A stretch of DNA of 6,147 nt from Desulfomicrobiaceae bacterium. GTDB taxonomy: Bacteria; Desulfobacterota; Desulfovibrionia; Desulfovibrionales; Desulfomicrobiaceae. A model generated the notes under the pieces. It did not search any database. It worked only from the letters and a program-made list of their open reading frames with translations, and had not been told where the DNA came from. Shown here piece by piece: positions 5,684-6,147 of this stretch; the stretch's first letter is position 1; each line of letters begins with the position of its first letter. The DNA lies in contig DPEO01000155.1 in the NCBI GenBank assembly GCA_003530935.1, forward strand, positions 1,344 through 7,490, given 5' to 3'. The translations under genes were made by a program, and so were the position numbers.

Positions 5684-5753
5684 GTGTCATTATGGCCCCT
5701 TGACAACAACAGGATTTTTTCTGGAAAGAAGACCGGAATCCCTTTTGTGGAGA

Positions 5754-5769
5754 AAAAACATCTGTTTTT
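5754..5769. repeat. AT-rich dyad just upstream of the comEA ribosome-binding site
   Basis: AAAAACA (5754-5760) and TGTTTTT (5763-5769) form a perfect 7-bp inverted repeat around TC, ending 1 base before the comEA Shine-Dalgarno sequence. It could be an operator for a repressor or a weak RNA stem next to the ribosome site; its pairs are mostly A-T, so an RNA hairpin would be weak. Confidence 0.4.
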
Positions 5770-5770
5770 C

Positions 5771-5778
5771 AAGGAGGT
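5771..5778 (+). promoter_or_regulatory. Near-perfect Shine-Dalgarno of comEA
   Basis: AAGGAGGT lies 5 bases upstream of the ATG at 5784. It matches the 16S rRNA anti-Shine-Dalgarno end over its full length and is the strongest ribosome site in the window. It fixes the comEA start against the much longer open frame reaching back to 5157. Confidence 0.85.
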
Positions 5779-5783
5779 CCTGT

Positions 5784-6092
5784 ATGTATTCGTGGATTCG
5801 GGTGGCATTTCTGGTGTTCGTCTTGATGTTCGGTGGAGCGGCCATGGCTGCAGAGAAGATTGACATCAATACGGCAAGCCAGGCGCAGCTGGAGACACTT
5901 CCCGGAATGGGCCCTGTGATTGCCGGGCGCATCATTGAATATCGTCAGAAGAAGCCGTTTGCATCCATCGAGGAAATCAAAGCAGTGAAAGGCATCGGGG
6001 ATGCAACTTTTCTCAAGATTCAGGACATGCTCACCGTGAGTGCGCCGCAGGCAGAAGAAAAACCTGCGGCCCCTGCCGGCACCAAACAATAG
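5784..6092 (+). CDS. comEA: ComEA-like secreted helix-hairpin-helix DNA-binding protein
   Basis: This is a 102-residue protein with an N-terminal signal peptide. It has Arg6, a hydrophobic core about 7-17, and a likely cleavage after AMA at residue 22. The mature part is one ComEA-type double helix-hairpin-helix domain: IDINTASQAQLETLPGMG (26-43), IAGRIIEYR (46-54), F59 and KAVKGIGDATFLKIQDMLTV (66-85). A charged, Ala/Pro-rich tail follows (86-102). ComEA proteins bind double-stranded DNA non-specifically through the two GxG hairpins (PGMGP and KGIGD) and, in competent bacteria, help pull DNA into the periplasm. Here the gene stands alone without comEC or pilus genes, so a role in DNA uptake is inference. 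Its base composition is visibly lower in G+C than its neighbours (30 of 60 in 5941-6000 against 48 of 60 in 3301-3360), possibly a sign of different origin or selection. Confidence 0.9.
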   Translation: MYSWIRVAFLVFVLMFGGAAMAAEKIDINTASQAQLETLPGMGPVIAGRIIEYRQKKPFASIEEIKAVKGIGDATFLKIQDMLTVSAPQAEEKPAAPAGTKQ

Positions 6093-6100
6093 CCTGTCTT

Positions 6101-6131
6101 TCCCCGCCGGGGCGGAGGGTCTCGGCGGGGA
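6101..6131 (+). terminator. Possible terminator hairpin after comEA
   Basis: TCCCCGCCG (6101-6109) pairs perfectly with CGGCGGGGA (6123-6131), a 9-bp stem with a 13-base loop, starting 8 bases after the comEA stop. Only three T residues follow (6132-6134), so the U-tract is poor. The position suggests it ends the comEA transcript, alone or with Rho. Confidence 0.5.
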
Positions 6132-6147
6132 TTTGGCGGATGGGGAT

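Larger units (their letters stand above)
5175..5783. other. Gene-poor region between tRNA-Val and comEA
   Basis: About 610 bases carry no securely recognised gene. The first half (5200-5417) is GC-rich and packed with perfect short inverted repeats. The middle (about 5450-5683) carries a doubtful minus-strand frame. The last part (5690-5783) turns AT-rich, for example 23 G+C of 60 in 5701-5760, and forms the comEA leader. Plus-strand frames through here translate to low-complexity sequence with no recognisable domain. No tmRNA, 4.5S RNA, RNase P or riboswitch signature was recognised by eye. Confidence 0.6.

Noticed and set aside
5700..5705. TTGACA as a -35 for comEA
   Set aside because: No TATAAT-like sequence is found 16-18 bases downstream, so a sigma-70 promoter is not supported; a sigma-54 pattern was also looked for and does not fit.
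5157..5783. 209-residue N-terminal extension of ComEA
   Set aside because: The extension is low-complexity translation of the hairpin region; the ATG at 5784 has a near-perfect ribosome site and starts a clear signal peptide.

Overview
The window looks like a stretch of chromosome from a GC-rich bacterium. My best guess is a deltaproteobacterium of the Desulfovibrionales type, from gene content and codon usage; nothing here is diagnostic at species level. Most of it is densely packed housekeeping DNA. I found no phage, IS element, CRISPR array or defence system, and no convincing new multi-gene system.

Left part (minus strand, 2667 down to 1): a compact cluster reading rfbB -> rfbD -> grpE -> CoA-binding protein. 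rfbB and rfbD make dTDP-4-keto-6-deoxyglucose and dTDP-L-rhamnose for surface polysaccharide; rfbA and rfbC are not in the window. grpE, the DnaK nucleotide-exchange factor, follows after a 55-base gap that holds a heat-shock-like promoter match. grpE is tightly coupled to a small CoA-binding Rossmann protein cut off by the window edge.

Middle (plus strand, 2751-4114): trmL (wobble-base tRNA 2'-O-methyltransferase) and cobD/cbiB (a cobalamin biosynthesis membrane enzyme) overlap by an ATGA. They diverge from rfbB across 83 bases containing a perfect 7-bp inverted repeat. cobD runs tail to tail into a minus-strand SAM-dependent methyltransferase (4950-4111) and the stop codons overlap, so no intergenic terminator fits between them.

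Right part: a tRNA-Val(CAC) gene on the minus strand (5108-5033) has its own consensus -35, a plausible -10, an upstream A-tract element and a strong terminator. About 675 bases without a secure gene follow. This stretch holds a cluster of GC-rich hairpins (5200-5417), one doubtful minus-strand ORF, and then an AT-rich leader with a dyad. The leader precedes comEA, a secreted single-domain helix-hairpin-helix DNA-binding protein with a near-perfect Shine-Dalgarno sequence. A GC hairpin follows comEA.

The parts most worth a second look are the hairpin cluster, the possible sigma-32 promoter that would give grpE its own control inside a rhamnose operon, and the tRNA-Val promoter architecture.
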